64,000 nucleotides of DNA, from positions 62,001 to 126,000 of the forward strand of contig CAXHSH010000322.1 in NCBI GenBank assembly GCA_964019135.1. The letters run 5' to 3'. This stretch comes from Arenicola marina. Its lineage: Eukaryota; Annelida; Polychaeta; Arenicolidae. A program made the position numbers and the translations under genes. The number at the start of each line of letters is the position of its first letter. The first letter of the stretch is position 1. The notes beneath the pieces are model-generated. The model did not search any database, had not been told where the DNA came from, and saw only the letters and a program-made list of their open reading frames with translations. Shown here one piece after another: positions 22,851-37,734 of this stretch.

Positions 22851-25814
22851 AGTATATCGCTATAACCGAGTGTTATGTGTAATATATCCTTAACACAGAG
22901 TGTTTTGAGTAGTATATCGTTAGAACCGAGTGTTTTGGTTAATAAAATGATCGAACCATGTGTGTTTGTGTTGTGTATCTCTAAAGCCGAGTGATTTGTA
23001 GAGTATGTCGATATAACTAAGTGTTTGATGGAGTATATCCCTAAAAGCGAGTGTTTTGAGTAGCATATCGCTCGTACCACTTGTTTTGGGAAGTAGGACA
23101 CTGGAATCTGGTGTGTTTCCCCAGTATGTCGCTAAAACCGAGTGTGTTTTACAGTATATCGCTATAACCGAGTGTTATGTGTAATATATCCTTAACACAT
23201 AGTGTTTTGAGTAGTATATCGTTAGAATCGAGTGTTTTCGTTAATAAAATGATCGAATCATGTGTGTTTGTGTTGTGTATCTCTAAAGCCGAGTGATTTG
23301 TAGAGTATGCCGCTATAACTAAGTGTTTGATGAAGTAAATCCCTAAAACAGAGTGTTTTGAGTAGTATATCGCTCGTACCGAGTGTTTTGAGCAGTATAT
23401 CGCTCGTACCGAGTGTTTTGGGAAGTAGAATACTGGAATCTGGTGTGTTTCCCTAGTATGTCGCTAAAGCCGAGTGTTTGTACAGTATATCCGTATAACC
23501 GAGTGCTTCGTGTAGTACATTCTTATAAAAGCGAATGTTTTAAGCATTATATCGCTCGTACCGATTGTTTTGAGCAGTAATGTCGCTCGTACCGCTTGTT
23601 TTGGGAAGTAGGACACTGGAATCTCGTGTGTTTTCCTAGAATGTCGCTAAAACCGAGTGTGTTTTACAGTATATCGCTATAACCGAGGGCTATGTGTAGT
23701 ATATCCTTAAAACATAGTGTTTTGAGTAGTATATCGTTAGAACCGAGTGTTTTCGTTAATAAAATGATCGAATCATGTGTGTTTGTGTTGTGTATCTCTA
23801 AAGCCGAGTGATTTGTAGAGTATGCCGCTATAACTATGTGTTTGATGGAGTATATCCCTAAAAGAGAGTGTTTTGAGTAGTATATCGCTCGTACCGAGTG
23901 TTTTGAGCAGTATATCGCTCGTACAGAGTGTTTTGGGAAGTAGAATACTGGAATCTGGTGTGTTTCCCTAGTATGTCGCTAAAGCCGAGTGTTTGTACAG
24001 TATATCCCTATAACCGAGTGCTTCGTGTAGTATATCCTTATGAAAGCGAATGTTTTAAGCAGTATATCGCTCGTACCGATTGTTTTGAGCAGTATGTCGC
24101 TCGTACCGCTTGTTTTGGGAAGTAGGACACTGGAATCTGGTGTGTTTCCCCAGTATGTCGCTAAAACCGAGTGTGTTTTACAGTATATCGCTATAACCGA
24201 GTGTTATGTGTAATATATCCTTAACACAGAGTGTTTTGAGTAGTATATCGTTAGAACCGAGTGTTTTGGTTAATAAAATGATCGAACCATGTGTGTTTGT
24301 GTTGTGTATCTCTAAAGCCGAGTGATTTGTAGAGTATGCCGATATAATTAAGTGTTTGATGGAGTATATCCCTAAAAGCGAGTGTTTTGAGTAGCATATC
24401 GCTCGTACCACTTGTTTTGGGAAGTAGGACACGGGAATCTGGCTTGTTTCCCCAGTATGTCGCTAAAACCGAGTGTGTTTTACAGTATATCGCTATAACC
24501 GAGTGTTATGTGTAATATATCCTTTACACAGAGTGTTTTGAGTAGTATATCGTTAGAACCGAGTGTTTTCGTTAATAAAATGATCGAATCATGTGTGTTT
24601 GTGTTGTGTATCTCTAAAGCCGAGTGATTTGTAGAGTATGCCGCTATAACTAAGTGTTTGATGGAGTAAATCCCTAAAAGAGAGTGTTTTGAGTAGTATA
24701 TCGCTCGTACCGAGTGTTTTGAGCAGTATATCGCTCGTACCGAGTGTTTTGGGAAGTAGAATACTGGAATCTGGTGTGTTTCCCTAGTATGTCGCTAAAG
24801 CCGAGTGTTTGTACAGTATATCCCTATAACCGAATGCTTCGTGTAGTATATCCTTATGAAAGCGAATGTTTTAAGCAGTATATCGCTCGTACCGATTGTT
24901 TTGAGCAGTATGTCGCTCGTACCGCTTGTTTTGGGAAGTAGGACACTGGAATCTGGTGTGTTTCCCCAGTATGTCGCTAAAACCGAGTGTGTTTTACAGT
25001 ATATCGCTATAACCGAGTGTTATTTGTAATATATCCTTAACACAGAGTGTTTTGAGTAGTATATCGTTAGAACCGAGTGTTTTGGTTAATAAAATGATCG
25101 AACCATATGTGTTTGTGTTGTGTATCTCTAAAGCCGAGTGATTTGTAGAGTATGCCGATATAACTAAGTGTTTGATGGAGTATATCCCTAAAAGAGAGTG
25201 TTTTGAGTAGCATATCGCTCGTACCGCTTGTTTGGGGAAGTAGAACACTGGAATCTGGTGTGTTTCCCCAGTATGTCGCTAAAACCGAGTGTGTTTTACA
25301 GTATATCGGTATAACCGAGTGTTATGTGTAATATATCCTTAACACATAGTGTTTTGAGTAGTATATCGTTAGAATCGAGTGTTTTCGTTAATAAAATGAT
25401 CGAATCATGTGTGTTTGTGTTGTGTATCTCTAAATCCGAGTGATTTGTAGAGTATGCCGCTATAACTAAGTGTTTGATTGAGTAAATCCTTAAAAGAGAG
25501 TGTTTTGGGTAGTATATCGCTCGTACCGAGTGTTTTGAGCAGTATATCGCTCGTACCGAGTGTTTTGGGAGGCAGAATACTGGAATCTGGTGTGTTTCCC
25601 TAGTATGTCGCTAAAGCCGAGTGTTTATACAGTATGTCCCTATAACCGAGTGCTCCGTGTAGTACATTCTTATAAAAGCGAGTGTTTTAAGCAGTATATC
25701 GCTCGTACCGATTGTTTTGAGCAGTAATGTCGCTCGTACCGCTTGTTTTGGGAAGTAGGACACTGGAATCTCGTGTGTTTTCCTAGTATGTCGCTAAAAC
25801 CGAGTGTGTTTTAC
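22851..25814. repeat. S/L HOR block, first copy of the 11920-bp-spaced duplication
   Basis: D anchors are at 22941, 23243, 23758, 24272, 24574, 25088 and 25390 (S L L S L S L). It shares private markers with the block 11920 bp further right: ttcctagaatgtcgc (23632 and 35552) and gtacagagtg (23921 and 35841). Unlike its partner it carries gatgaagtaa near 23329 and gaatgcttcg near 24832. Confidence 0.88.
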
Positions 25815-28800
25815 AGTATATCGCTATAACCGAGTGTTATGTGGAATATATCCTCAACACAGAGTGTTTTGAGTAGTATATCGTTAGAACCGAGTGTTTT
25901 GGTTTATAAAATGATCGAACCATGTGTGTTTGTGTTGTGTATCTCTAAAGCCGAGTGATTTGTAGAGTATGCCGATATAACTAAGTTTTTGATGGAGAAT
26001 ATCCCTAAGAGCGAGTGTTTTGAGTAGCATATCGCTCGTACCACTTGTTTTGGGAAGTAGGACACTGGAATCTGGCTTGTTTCCCCAGTATGTCGGTAAA
26101 ACCGAGTGTGTTTTACAGTATATCGCTATAACCGAGTGTTATGTGTAATATATCCTTAACACAGAGTGTTTTGAGTAGTATATCGTTAGAACCGAGTGTT
26201 TTCGTTAATAAAATGATCGAACCATGTGTGTTTGTGTTGTGTATCTCTAAAGCCGAGTGATTTGTAGAGTATGCCGCTATAACTAAGTGTTTGATGGAGT
26301 AAATCCCTAAAAGAGTGTGTTTTGAGTAGTATATCGCTCGTACCGAGTGTTTTGAGCAGTATATCGCTCGTACCGAGTGTTTTGGGAAGTAGAATACTGG
26401 AATCTGGCGTGTTTCCCTAGTATGTCGCTAAAGCCGAGTGTTTGTACAGTATATCCCTATAACCGAGTGCTTCGTGTAGTATATCCTTATGAAAGCGAAT
26501 GTTTTAAGCAGTATATCGCTCGTACCGATTGTTTTGAGCAGTATGTCGCTCGTACCGCTTGTTTTGGGAAGTAGGACACTGGAATCTGGTGTGTTTCCCC
26601 AGTATGTCGCTAAAACCGAGTGTGTTTTACAGTATATCGGTATAACCGAGTGTTATGTGTAATATATCCTTAACACATAGTGTTTTGAGTAGTATATCGT
26701 TAGAATTGAGTGTTTTCGTTAATAAAATGATCGAATCATGCGTGTTTGTGTTGTGTATCTCTAAAGCCGAGTGATTTGTAGAGTATGCCGCTATAACTAA
26801 GTGTTTGATTGAGTAAATCCCTAAAAGAGAGTGTTTTGGGTAGTATATCGCTCGTACCGAGTGTTTTGAGCAGTATATCGCTCGTACCGAGTGTTTTGGG
26901 AGGCAGAATACTGGAATCTGGTGTGTTTCCCTAGTATGTCGCTAAAGCCGAGTGTTTATACAGTATGTCCCTATAACCGAGTGCTTCGTGTAGTACATTC
27001 TTATAAAAGCGAGTGTTTTAAGCATTATATCGCTCGTACCGATTGTTTTGAGCAGTAATGTCGCTCGTACCGCTTGTTTTGGGAAGTAGGACACTGGAAT
27101 CTCGTGTGTTTTCCTAGTATGTCGCTAAAACCGAGTGTGTTTTACAGTATATCGCTATAACCGAGGGCTTTATGTAGTATATACTTAAAACATAGTGTTT
27201 TGAGTAGTATATCGTTAGAACCGAGTGTTTTCGTTAATAAAATGATCGAATCATGTGTGTTTGTGTTGTGTATCTCTAAAGCCGAGTGATTTGTAGAGTA
27301 TGCCGCTATAACTATGTGTTTGATGGAGTATATCCCTAAAAGAGAGTGTTTTGAGTAGTATATCGCTCGTACCGAGTGTTTTGAGCAGTATATCGCTCGT
27401 ACCGAGTGTTTTGGGAAGTAGAATACTGGAATCTGGTGTGTTTCCCTAGTATGTCGCTAAAGCCGAGTGTTTGTACAGTATATCCCTATAACCGAGTGCT
27501 TCGTATAGTATATCCTGATGAAAGCGAATGTTTTAAGCAGTATATCTCTCGTACCGATTGTTTTGAGCAGTATGTCGCTCGTACCGCTTGTTTTGGGAAG
27601 TAGGACACTGGAATCTGGTGTGTTTCCCCAGTATGTCGCTAAAACCGAGTGTGTTTTACAGTATATCGCTATAACCGAGTGTTATGTGTAATATATCCTT
27701 AACACAGAGTGTTTTGAGTAGTATATCGTTAGAACCGAGTGTTTTGGTTAATAAAATGATCGAACCATGTGTGTTTGTGTTGTGTATCTCTAAAGCCGAG
27801 TGATTTGTAGAGTATGTCGATATAACTAAGTGTTTGATGGAGTATATCCCTAAAAGAGAGTGTTTTGAGTAGTATATCGCTCATACCGAGTGTTTTGAGC
27901 AGTATATCGCTCGTACCGAGTGTTTTGGGAAGTAGAATACTGGAATCTGGTGTGTTTCCCTAGTATGTCGCTAAAGCCGAGTGTTTGTACAGTATATCCC
28001 TATAACCGAGTGCTTCGTGTAGTATATCCTTATGAAAGCGAATGTTTGAAGCAGTATATCGCTCGTACCGATTGTTTTGAGCAGTATGTCGCTCGTACCG
28101 CTTGTTTTGGGAAGTAGGACACTGGAATCTGGTGTGTTTCCCCAGTATGTCGCTAAAACCGAGTGTGTTTTACAGTATATCGCTATAACCGAGTGTTATT
28201 TGTAATATATCCTTAACACAGAGTGTTTTGAGTAGTATATCGTTAGAACCGAGTGTTTTGGTTAATAAAATGATCGAACCATATGTGTTTGTGTTGTGTA
28301 TCTCTAAAGCCGAGTGATTTGTAGAGTATGCCGCTATAACTAAGTGTTTGATGGAGTATATCCCTAAAAGAGAGTGTTTTGAGTAGCATATCGCTCGTAC
28401 CGCTTGTTTTGGGAAGTAGAACACTGGAATCTGGTGTGTCTCCCCAGTATGTCGCTAAAACCGAGTTTGGTTTACAGTATATCGCTATAACCGAGTGTTA
28501 TGTGTAATATATCCTTAACACAGAGTGTTTTGAGTAGTATATCGTTAGAATCGAGTGTTTTCGTTAATAAAATGATCGAATCATGTGTGTTTGTGTTGTG
28601 TATCTCTAAAGCCGAGTGATTTGTAGAGTATGCCGCTATAACTAAGTGTTTGATGGAGTAAATCCCTAAAAGAGAGTGTTTTGAGTAGTATATCGCTCGT
28701 ACCGAGTGTTTTGAGCAGTATATCGCTCGTACCGAGTGTTTTGGGAGGTAGAATACTGGAATCTGGTGTGTTTCCCTAGTATGTCGCTAAAGCCGAGTGT

Positions 28801-31800
28801 TTATACAGTATGTCCCTATAACCGAGTGCTTCGTGTAGTACATTCTTATAAAAGCGAATGTTTTAAGCATTATATCGCTCGTACCGATTGTTTTGAGCAG
28901 TAATGTCGCTCGTACCGCTTGTTTTGGGAAGTAGGACACTGGAATCTCGTGTGTTTTCCTAGTATGTCGCTAAAACCGAGTGTGTTTTACAGTATATCGC
29001 TATAACCGAGGGCTTTATGTAGTATATCCTTAAAACATAGTGTTTTGAGTAGTATATCGTTAGAACCGAGTGTTTTCGTTAATAAAATGATCGAATCATG
29101 TGTGTTTGTGTTGTGTATCTCTAAAGCCGAGTGATTTGTAGAGTATGCCGCTATAACTAAGTGTTTGATGGAGTAAATCCCTAAAAGAGAGTGTTTTGAG
29201 TAGTATATCGCTCGTACCGAGTGTTTTGAGCAGTATATCGCTCGTACCGAGTGTTTTGGGAGGTAGAATACTGGAATCTGGTGTGTTTCCCTAGTATGTC
29301 GCTAAAGCCGAGTGTTTATACAGTATGTCCCTATAACCGAGTGCTTCGTGTAGTACATTCTTATAAAAGCGAATGTTTTAAGCATTATATCGCTCGTACC
29401 GATTGTTTTGAGCAGTAATGTCGCTCGTACCGCTTGTTTTGGGAAGTAGGACACTGGAATCTCGTGTGTTTTCCTAGTATGTCGCTAAAACCGAGTGTGT
29501 TTTACAGTATATCGCTATAACCGAGTGTTATGTGGAATATATCCTTAACACAGAGTGTTTTGAGTAGTATATCGTTAGAACCGAGTGTTTTGGTTAATAA
29601 AATGATCGAACCATGTGTGTTTGTGTTGTGTATCTCTAAAGCCGAGTGATTTGTAGAGTATGCCGATATAACTAAGTGTTTGATGGAGAATATCCCTAAA
29701 AGCGAGTGTTTTGAGTAGCATATCGCTCGTACCACTTGTTTTGGGAAGTAGGACACTGGAATCTGGCTTGTTTCCCCAGTATGTCGGTAAAACCGAGTGT
29801 GTTTTACAGTATATCGCTATAACCGAGTGTTATGTGTAATATATCCTTAACACAGAGTGTTTTGAGTAGTATGTCGTTAGAACCGAGTGTTTTCGTTAAT
29901 AAAATGATCGAATCATGTGTGTTTGTGTTGTGTATCTCTAAAGCCGAGTGATTTGTAGAGTATGCCGCTATAACTAAGTGTTTGATGGAGTAAATCCCTA
30001 AAAGAGTGTGTTTTGAGTAGTATATCGCTCGTACCGAGTGTTTTGAGCAGTATATCGCTCGTACCGAGTGTTTTGGGAAGTAGAATACTGGAATCTGGTG
30101 TGTTTCCCTAGTATGTCGCTAAAGCCGAGTGTTTGTACAGTATATCCCTATAACCGAGTGCTTCGTGTAGTATATCCTTATGAAAGCGAATGTTTTAAGC
30201 AGTATATCGCTCGTACCGATTGTTTTGAGCAGTATGTCGCTCGTACCGCTTGTTTTGGGAAGTAGGACACTGGAATCTGGTGTGTTTCCCCAGTATGTCG
30301 CTAAAACCGAGTGTGTTTTACAGTATATCGGTATAACCGAGTGTTATGTGTAATATATCCTTAACACATAGTGTTTTGAGTAGTATATCGTTAGAATTGA
30401 GTGTTTTCGTTAATAAAATGATCGAATCATGCGTGTTTGTGTTGTGTATCTCTAAAGCCGAGTGATTTGTAGAGTATGCCGCTATAACTAAGTGTTTGAT
30501 TGAGTAAATCCCTAAAAGAGAGTGTTTTGGGTAGTATATCGCTCGTACCGAGTGTTTTGAGCAGTATATCGCTCGTACCGAGTGTTTTGGGAGGCAGAAT
30601 ACTGGAATCTGGTGTGTTTCCCTAGTATATCGCTAAAGCCGAGTGTTTATACAGTATGTCCCTATAACCGAGTGCTTCGTGTAGTACATTCTTATAAAAG
30701 CGAGTGTTTTAAGCATTATATCGCTCGTACCGATTGTTTTGAGCAGTAATGTCGCTCGTACCGCTTGTTTTGGGAAGTAGGACACTGGAATCTCGTGTGT
30801 TTTCCTAGTATGTCGCTAAAACCGAGTGTGTTTTACAGTATATCGCTATAACCGAGGGCTTTATGTAGTATATCCTGAACACAGAGTGTTTTGAGTAGTA
30901 TATCGTTAGAACCGAGTGTTTTGGTTAATAAAATGATCGAACCATGTGTGTTTGTGTTGTGTATCTCTAAAGCCGAGTGATTTGTAGAGTATGTCGATAT
31001 AACTAAGTGTTTGATGGAGTATATCCCTAAAAGAGAGTGTTTTGAGTAGTATATCGCTCGTACCGAGTGTTTTGAGCAGTATATCGCTCGTACCGAGTGT
31101 TTTGGGAAGTAGAATACTGGAATCTGGTGTGTTTCCCTAGTATGTCGCTAAAGCCGAGTGTTTGTACAGTATATCCCTATAACCGAGTGCTTCGTGTAGT
31201 ATATCCTTATGAAAGCGAATGTTTTAAGCAGTATATCGCTCGTACCGATTGTTTTGAGCAGTATGTCGCTCGTACCGCTTGTTTTGGGAAGTAGGACACT
31301 GGAATCTGGTGTGTTTCCCCAGTATGTCGCTAAAACCGAGTGCGTTTTACAGTATATCGCTATAACCGAGTGTTATTTGTAATATATCCTTAACACAGAG
31401 TGTTTTGAGTAGTATATCGTTAGAACCGAGTGTTTTGGTTAATAAAATGATCGAACCATATGTGTTTGTGTTGTGTATCTCTAAAGCCGAGTGATTTGTA
31501 GAGTATGCCGCTATAACTAAGTGTTTGATGGAGTATATCCCTAAAAGAGAGTGTTTTGAGTTGCATATCGCTCGTACCGCTTGTTTTGGGAAGTAGAACA
31601 CTGGAATCTGGTGTGTCTCCCCAGTATGTCGCTAAAACCGAGTTTGGTTTACAGTATATCGCTATAACCGAGTGTTATGTGTAATATATCCTTAACACAG
31701 AGTGTTTTGAGTAGTATATCGTTAGAATCGAGTGTTTTCGTTAATAAAATGATCGAATCATGTGTGTTTGTGTTGTGTATCTCTAAAGCCGAGTGATTTG

Positions 31801-33439
31801 TAGAGTATGCCGCTATAACTAAGTGTTTGATGGAGTAAATCCCTAAAAGAGAGTGTTTTGAGTAGTATATCGCTCGTACCGAGTGTTTTGAGCAGTATAT
31901 CGCTCGTACCGAGTGTTTTGGGAGGTAGAATACTGGAATCTGGTGTGTTTCCCTAGTATGTCGCTAAAGCCGAGTGTTTATACAGTATGTCCCTATAACC
32001 GAGTGCTTCGTGTAGTACATTCTTATAAAAGCGAATGTTTTAAGCATTATATCGCTTATACCGATTGTTTTGAGCAGTAATGTCGCTCGTACCGCTTGTT
32101 TTGGGAAGTAGGACACTGGAATCTCGTGTGTTTTCCTAGTATGTCGCTAAAACCGAGTGTGTTTTACAGTATATCGCTATAACCGAGTGTTATGTGGAAT
32201 ATATCCTTAACACAGAGTGTTTTGAGTAGTATATCGTTAGAACCGAGTGTTTTGGTTAATAAAATGATCGAACCATGTGTGTTTGTGTTGTGTATCTCTA
32301 AAGCCGAGTGATTTGTAGAGTATGCCGATATAACTAAGTGTTTGATGGAGAATATCCCTAAAAGCGAGTGTTTTGAGTAGCATATCGCTCGTACCACTTG
32401 TTTTGGGAAGTAGGACACTGGAATCTGGCTTGTTTCCCCAGTATGTCGCTAAAACCGAGTGTGTTTTACAGTATATCCCTATAACCGACCGCTTCGTGTA
32501 GTATATCCTTATGAAAGCGAATGTTTTAAGCAGTATATCGCTCGTACCGATTGTTTTGAGCAGTATGTCGCTCGTACCGCTTGTTTTGGGAAGTAGGACA
32601 CTGGAATCTGGTGTGTTTCCCCAGTATGTCGCTAAAACCGAGTGTGTTTTACAGTATATCGCTATAACCGAGTGTTATTTGTAATATATCCTTAACACAG
32701 AGTGTTTTGAGTAGTATATCGTTAGAACCGAGTGTTTTGGTTAATAAAATGATCGAACCATATGTGTTTGTGTTGTGTATCTCTAAAGCCGAGTGATTTG
32801 TAGAGTATGCCGATATAACTAAGTGTTTGATGGAGTATATCCCTAAAAGAGAGTGTTTTGAGTATCATATCGCTCGTACCGCTTGTTTTGGGAAGTAGAA
32901 CACTGGAATCTGGTGTGTTTCCCCAGTATGTCGCTAAAACCGAGTGTGTTTTACAGTATATCGCTTTAACCGAGTGTTATGTGTAATATATCCTTAACAC
33001 AGAGTGTTTGGAGTAGTATATCGTTAGAATCGAGTGTTTTCGTTAATAAAATGATCGAATCATGTGTGTTTGTGTTGTGTATCTCTAAAGCCGAGTGATT
33101 TGTAGAGTATGCCGCTATAACTAAGTGTTTGATGGAGTAAATCCCTAAAAGAGAGTGTTTTGAGTAGTATATCGCTCGTACCGGGTGTTTTGGGAGGTAG
33201 AATACTGAAATCTGGTGTGTTTCCCTAGTATGTCGCTAAAGCCGAGTGTTTATACAGTATGTCCCTATAACCGAGTGCTTCGTGTAGTACATTCTTATAA
33301 AAGCGAATGTTTTAAGCATTATATCGCTCGTACTGATTGTTTTGAGCAGTAATGTCGCTCGTACCGCTTGTTTTCGGAAGTAGGACACTGGAATCTCGTG
33401 TGTTTTCCTAGTATGTCGCTAAAACCGAGTGTGTTTTAC
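25815..33439. repeat. HOR region with nested 2.7-3.7 kb duplications
   Basis: D anchors are at 25905, 26207, 26721, 27236, 27750, 28264, 28566, 29081, 29596, 29898, 30412, 30927, 31441, 31743, 32258, 32743 and 33045. Four L intervals in a row (26207 to 28264) break the S/L alternation. About 26.06-27.17 kb repeats at +3691 (shared atgtcggtaaaacc and agaattgagtg). About 27.75-29.0 kb repeats at +3177 (shared atgtcgatataac). About 29.3-29.8 kb repeats at +2662. The difference of 515 between the last two shifts is exactly one Lb unit. Confidence 0.87.
32168..32652. repeat. Short HOR joined to a long-HOR remnant (O-P-Q-R-I-J)
   Basis: A complete S (32168-32469) is followed directly by O at 32470, then P, Q, R, I and J to 32652. 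The expected A-G plus K-N (331 bp) is missing. The O spelling cgaccgcttcg is otherwise typical of the leftmost 18 kb, so the remnant may derive from that lineage. Confidence 0.88.
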
Positions 33440-36400
33440 AGTATATCGCTATAACCGAGTGTTATGTGTAATATATCCTTAACACAGAGTGTTTTGAGTG
33501 GTATATCGTTAGAACCGAGTGTTTTGGTTAATAAAATGATCAAACCATATGTGTTTGTGTTGTGTATCTCTAAAGCCGAGTGATTTGTAGAGTATGCCGA
33601 TATAACTAAGTGTTTGATGGAGTATATCCCTAAAAGAGAGTGTTTTGAGTAGCATATCGCTCGTACCGCTTGTTTGGGGAAGTAGAACACTGGAATCTGG
33701 TGGGTTTCCCCAGTATGTCGCTAAAACCGAGTGTGTTTTACAGTATATCGGTATAACCGAGTGTTATGTGTAATATATCCTGAACACATAGTGTTTTGAG
33801 TAGTATATCGTTAGAATCGAGTGTTTTCGTTAATAAAATGATCGAATCATGTGTGTTTGTGTTGTGTATCTCTAAAGCCGAGTGATTTGTAGAGTATGCC
33901 GCTATAACTAAGTGTTTGATTGAGTAAATCCCTAAAAGAGAGTGTTTTGGGTAGTAAATCGCTCGTACCGAGTGTTTTGAGCAGTATATCGCTCGTACCG
34001 AGTGTTTTGGGAGGCAGAATACTGGAATCTGGTGTGTTTCCCTAGTATGTCGCTAAAGCCGAGTGTTTATACAGTATGTCCCTATAACCGAGTGCTTCGT
34101 GTAGTACATTCTTATAAAAGCGAGTGTTTTAAGCATTATATCGCTCGCACCGATTGTTTTGAGCAGTAATGTCGCTCGTACCGCTTGTTTTGGGAAGTAG
34201 GACACTGGAATCTCGTGTGTTTTCCTAGTATGTCGCTAAAACCGAGTGTGTTTTACAGTATATCGCTATAACCGAGGGCTTTATGTAGTATATCCTTAAA
34301 ACATAGTGTTTTGAGTAGTATATCGTTAGAACCGAGTGTTTTCGTTAATAAAATGATCGAATCATGTGTGTTTGTGTTGTGTATCTCTAAAGCCGAGTGA
34401 TTTGTAGAGTATGCCGCTATAACTATGTGTTTGATGGAGTATATCCCTAAAAGAGAGTGTTTTGAGTAGTATATCGCTCGTACCGAGTGTTTTGAGCAGT
34501 ATATCGCTCGTACCGAGTGTTTTGGGAAGTAGAATACTGGAATCTGGTGTGTTTCCCTAGTATGTCGCTAAAGCCGAGTGTTTGTACAGTATATCCCTAT
34601 AACCGAGTGCTTCGTGTAGTATATCCTTATGAAAGCGAATGTTTTAAGCAGTATATCGCTCGTACCGATTGTTTTGAGCAGTATGTCGCTCGTACCGCTT
34701 GTTTTGGGAAGTAGGACACTGGAATCTGGTGTGTTTCCCCAGTATGTCGCTAAAACCGAGTGTGTTTTACAGTATATCGCTATAACCGAGTGTTATGTGT
34801 AATATATCCTTAACACAGAGTGTTTTGAGTAGTATATCGTTAGAACCGAGTGTTTTGGTTAATAAAATGATCGAACCATGTGTGTTTGTGTTGTGTATCT
34901 CTAAAGCCGAGTGATTTGTAGAGTATGTCGATATAACTAAGTGTTTGATGGAGTATATCCCTAAAAGCGAGTGTTTTGAGTAGCATATCGCTCGTACCAC
35001 TTGTTTTGGGAAGTAGGACACTGGAATCTGGTGTGTTTCCCCAGTATGTCGCTAAAACCGAGTGTGTTTTACAGTATATCGCTATAACCGAGTGTTATGT
35101 GTAATATATCCTTAACACATAGTGTTTTGAGTAGTATATCGTTAGAATCGAGTGTTTTCGTTAATAAAATGATCGAATCATGTGTGTTTGTGTTGTGTAT
35201 CTCTAAAGCCGAGTGATTCGTAGAGTATGCCGCTATAACTAAGTGTTTGATGGAGTAAATCCCTAAAAGAGAGTGTTTTGAGTAGTATATCGCTCGTACC
35301 GAGTGTTTTGAGCAGTATATCGCTCGTACCGAGTGTTTTGGGAAGTAGAATACTGGAATCTGGTGTGTTTCCCTAGTATGTCGCTAAAGCCGAGTGTTTG
35401 TACAGTATATCCCTATAACCGAGTGCTTCGTGTAGTACATTCTTATAAAAGCGAATGTTTTAAGCATTATATCGCTCGTACCGATTGTGTTGAGCAGTAA
35501 TGTCGCTCGTACCGCTTGTTTTGGGAAGTAGGACACTGGAATCTCGTGTGTTTTCCTAGAATGTCGCTAAAACCGAGTGTGTTTTACAGTATATCGCTAT
35601 AACCGAGGGCTATGTGTAGTATATCCTTAAAACATAGTGTTTTGAGTAGTATATCGTTAGAACCGAGTGTTTTCGTTAATAAAATGATCGCATCATGTGT
35701 GTTTGTGTTGTGTATCTCTAAAGCCGAGTGATTTGTAGAGTATGCCGCTATAACTATGTGTTTGATGGAGTATATCCCTAAAAGAGAGTGTTTTGAGTAG
35801 TATATCGCTCGTACCGAGTGTTTTGAGCAGTATATCGCTCGTACAGAGTGTTTTGGGAAGTAGAATACTGGAATCTGGTGTGTTTCCCTAGTATGTCGCT
35901 AAAGCCGAGTGTTTGTACAGTATATCCCTATAACCGAGTGCTTCGTGTAGTATATCCTTATGAAAGCGAATGTTTTAAGCAGTATATCGCTCGTACCGAT
36001 TGTTTTGAGCAGTATGTCGCTCGTACCGTTTGTTTTGGGAAGTAGGACACTGGAATCCGGTGTGTTTCCCCAGTATGTCGCTAAAACCGAGTGTGTTTTA
36101 CAGTATATCGCTATAACCGAGTGTTATGTGTAATATATCCTTAACACAGAGTGTTTTGAGTAGTATATCGTTAGAATCGAGTGTTTTGGTTAATAAAATG
36201 ATCGAACCATGTGTGTTTGTGTTGTGTATCTCTAAAGCCGAGTGATTTGTAGAGTATGCCGATATAACTAAGTGTTTGATGGAGTATATCCCTAAAAGCG
36301 AGTGTTTTGAGTAGCATATCGCTCGTACCACTTGTTTTGGGAAGTAGGACACGGGAATCTGGCTTGTTTCCCCAGTATGTCGCTAAAACCGAGTGTGTTT

Positions 36401-37734
36401 TACAGTATATCGCTATAACCGAGTGTTATGTGTAATATATCCTTAACACAGAGTGTTTTGAGTAGTATATCGTTAGAACCGAGTGTTTTCGTTAATAAAA
36501 TGATCGAATCATGTGTGTTTGTGTTGTGTATCTCTAAAGCCGAGTGATTTGTAGAGTATGCCGCTATAACTAAGTGTTTGATGGAGTAAATCCCTAAAAG
36601 AGAGTGTTTTGAGTAGTATATCGCTCGTACCGAGTGTTTTGAGCAGTATATCGCTCGTACCGAGTGTTTTGGGAAGTAGAATACTGGAATCTGGTGTGTT
36701 TCCCTAGTATGTCGCTAAAGCCGAGTGTTTGTACAGTATATCCCTATAACCGAGTGCTTCGTGTAGTATATCCTTATGAAAGCGAATGTTTTAAGCAGTA
36801 TATCGCTCGTAACGATTGTTTTGAGCAGTATGTCGCTCGTACCGCTTGTTTTGGGAAGTAGGACACTGGAATCTGGTGTGTTTCCCCAGTATGTCGCTAA
36901 AACCGAGTGTGTTTTACAGTATATCGCTATAACCGAGTGTTATTTGTAATATATCCTTAACACAGAGTGTTTTGAGTAGTATATCGTTAGAACCGAGTGT
37001 TTTGGTTAATAAAATGATCGAACCATACGTGTTTGTGTTGTGTATCTCTAAAGCCGAGTGATTTGTAGAGTATGCCGCTATAACTAAGTGTTTGATGGAG
37101 TATATCCCTAAAAGAGAGTGTTTTGAGTAGCATATCGCTCGTACAGCTTGTTTTGGGAAGTAGAACACTGGAATCTGGCGTGTCTCCCCAGTATGTCGCT
37201 AAAGCCGAGTGTGGTTTACAGTACATCGCTATACCCGAGTGTTATGTGTAATATATCCTTAACACAGAGTGTTTTGAGTAGTATATCGTTAGAATCGAGT
37301 GTTTTCGTTAATAAAATGATCGAATCATGTGTGTTTGTGTTGTGTATCTCTAAAGCCGAGTGATTTGTAGAGTATGCCGCTATAACTAAGTGTTTGATGG
37401 AGTAAATCCCTAAAGGAGAGTGTTTTGAGTAGTATATCGCTCGTACCGAGTGTTTTGAGCAGTATATCGCTCGTACCGAGTGTTTTGGGAGGTAGAATAC
37501 TGGAATCTGGTGTGTTTCCCTAGTATGTCGCTAAAGCCGAGTGTTTAGGCAGTATGTCCCTATAACCGAGTGCTTCGTGTAGTACATTCTTATAAAAGCG
37601 AATGTTTTAAGCATTATATCGCTCGTACCGATTGTTTTGAGCAGTAATGTCGCTCGTACCGCTTGTTTTGGGAAGTAGGACACTGGAATCTCGTGTGTTT
37701 TCCTAGTATGTCGCTAAAACCGAGTGTGTTTTAC
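33440..37734. repeat. S/L HOR block, second copy of the 11920-bp-spaced duplication
   Basis: D anchors are at 33530, 33832, 34347, 34861, 35163, 35678, 36192, 36494, 37008 and 37310. Anchors from 34861 to 37008 each equal an anchor in 22941-25088 plus 11920, so seven HORs were copied in order. Similarity is very high, with occasional private changes such as tgattcgtag near 35215 and ctcgtaacg near 36810. The flanks follow other partners. Confidence 0.88.
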
